Shown here piece after piece: positions 63,318-64,000 of a DNA stretch of 64,000 bases (the first letter of the stretch is position 1; each line of letters starts with the position of its first letter). Origin of the DNA: Promerops cafer (Eukaryota; Chordata; Aves; Passeriformes; Nectariniidae); the NCBI GenBank assembly GCA_013398275.1, contig VZSE01008770.1, positions 763,476 to 827,475 on the forward strand. Reading direction: 5' to 3'. The translations under genes and the position numbers were made by a program. A model generated the notes under the pieces. It did not search any database and had not been told where the DNA came from. It worked only from the letters and a program-made list of their open reading frames with translations.

Positions 63318-64000
63318 AGCAAATAAAACTGATTTTGTGCCATATTGTTCCATTTTTAGTAACGTGATAAGTCTTTGGAGCAACTGATCTTCTGCCAGTA
63401 GGGATTACTGTAACATGAAATATTAAGGAGGACATAATGCTAAAAGGTCCAGTTGGGCACTAAATTTTTTCAGCAGGGAAAGATTTTAGTAATTATTGTA
63501 ATAGCACAGTACAGGTACAAACCTTCTGTGACAACTCTCTTTGCTCAGTATTTCTTTTAAAGCAAATCCAAACAGACACATATTTTTTAAAACTTTCAAG
63601 GGGTTTAGTGACATAAAAAGTTGTAGAAAAAAATTCACTGTAAACATGCCTTTCTAAATTTGAAATCCAGTCATGGAAGAGTGATGGAAAGATGCAAGTA
63701 AGGCACCAAAAATAATGTCTCTTTCTTCTACCTCGCTATTAGAGTGACTCTTTTTTACTTATCACCTATGTATTTCTAAATCCTGACACTTCACATGCCT
63801 CGACATTGAGATGCTCTCATGAATCATGAAACAGGATCCCTTTAGGCAGCTATTTTTCCTTTTTCTGAGGATTGTAAGAGAATAGACACTTTTCCAACCA
63901 TTGCTACCTTTATCAGCTATCTTGCTAATGATGCCTCAGACATCAAAATATCCGTAACTTTAAGTTATTAGAACAACTGGCACTGTAGTTTAAGACAGAA
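63318..64000. other. Unique AT-rich noncoding DNA
   Basis: Nothing recognisable up to the window edge. Confidence 0.5.

Noticed and set aside
63172..63387. Phe/Gly-rich frame across the G/T tract
   Set aside because: Low-complexity artefact that also crosses an N.

Overview
The window looks like avian nuclear DNA, most likely from a songbird or a relative. The main evidence is a set of 5'-truncated CR1-type LINE fragments, some still ending in the familiar CR1 3' tail (a GGTTGGAAGGGACC-like block next to a degenerate GATTCTGTGATTCT tail). One stretch also reads like an avian endogenous-retrovirus LTR. The DNA is AT-rich and CpG-poor overall. A single N inside a G/T-rich low-complexity run suggests an unresolved base or assembly patch.

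I recognise no protein-coding gene. Open frames are short (the longest is 173 codons), scattered on both strands, lack recognisable domains and often overlap repeats. I also see no rRNA, tRNA, CRISPR array, operon or bacterial-type signal. The simplest reading is a gene desert or the inside of a very long intron.

Layout. 1-4.6 kb is unique AT-rich DNA with poly-A tracts. 4.56-5.1 kb holds overlapping AT palindromes, an LTR-like promoter block and a small CpG-bearing segment. 7.2-8.7 kb holds two CR1 fragments in opposite orientation. 9.6-11.0 kb holds a local direct duplication of about 160-185 bp. 11-21 kb is unique sequence with microsatellites. CR1 fragments follow at 21.9, 25.9 and 27.8 kb. 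28-37 kb is mostly unique with A-rich and TTTG-rich tracts, plus a compact tandem/inverted repeat at 34.1 kb. 39.06-39.36 kb is a CpG-dense island in a CpG-poor background. 40-58 kb is unique DNA with a GC-richer patch at 46.8-47.9 kb. CR1 fragments lie at 58.3 and 60.0 kb, with nested hairpins at 59.6 kb. A second CpG-dense patch lies at 62.0-62.2 kb, and the N-containing G/T tract is at 63.2 kb.

No genes work together here. The most promising functional candidates are the two CpG clusters, which could be distal promoters, enhancers or first exons. The clearest structural oddities are the 9.6/10.8 kb duplication and the 59.6 kb alternative hairpins. I found no convincing new biological system.
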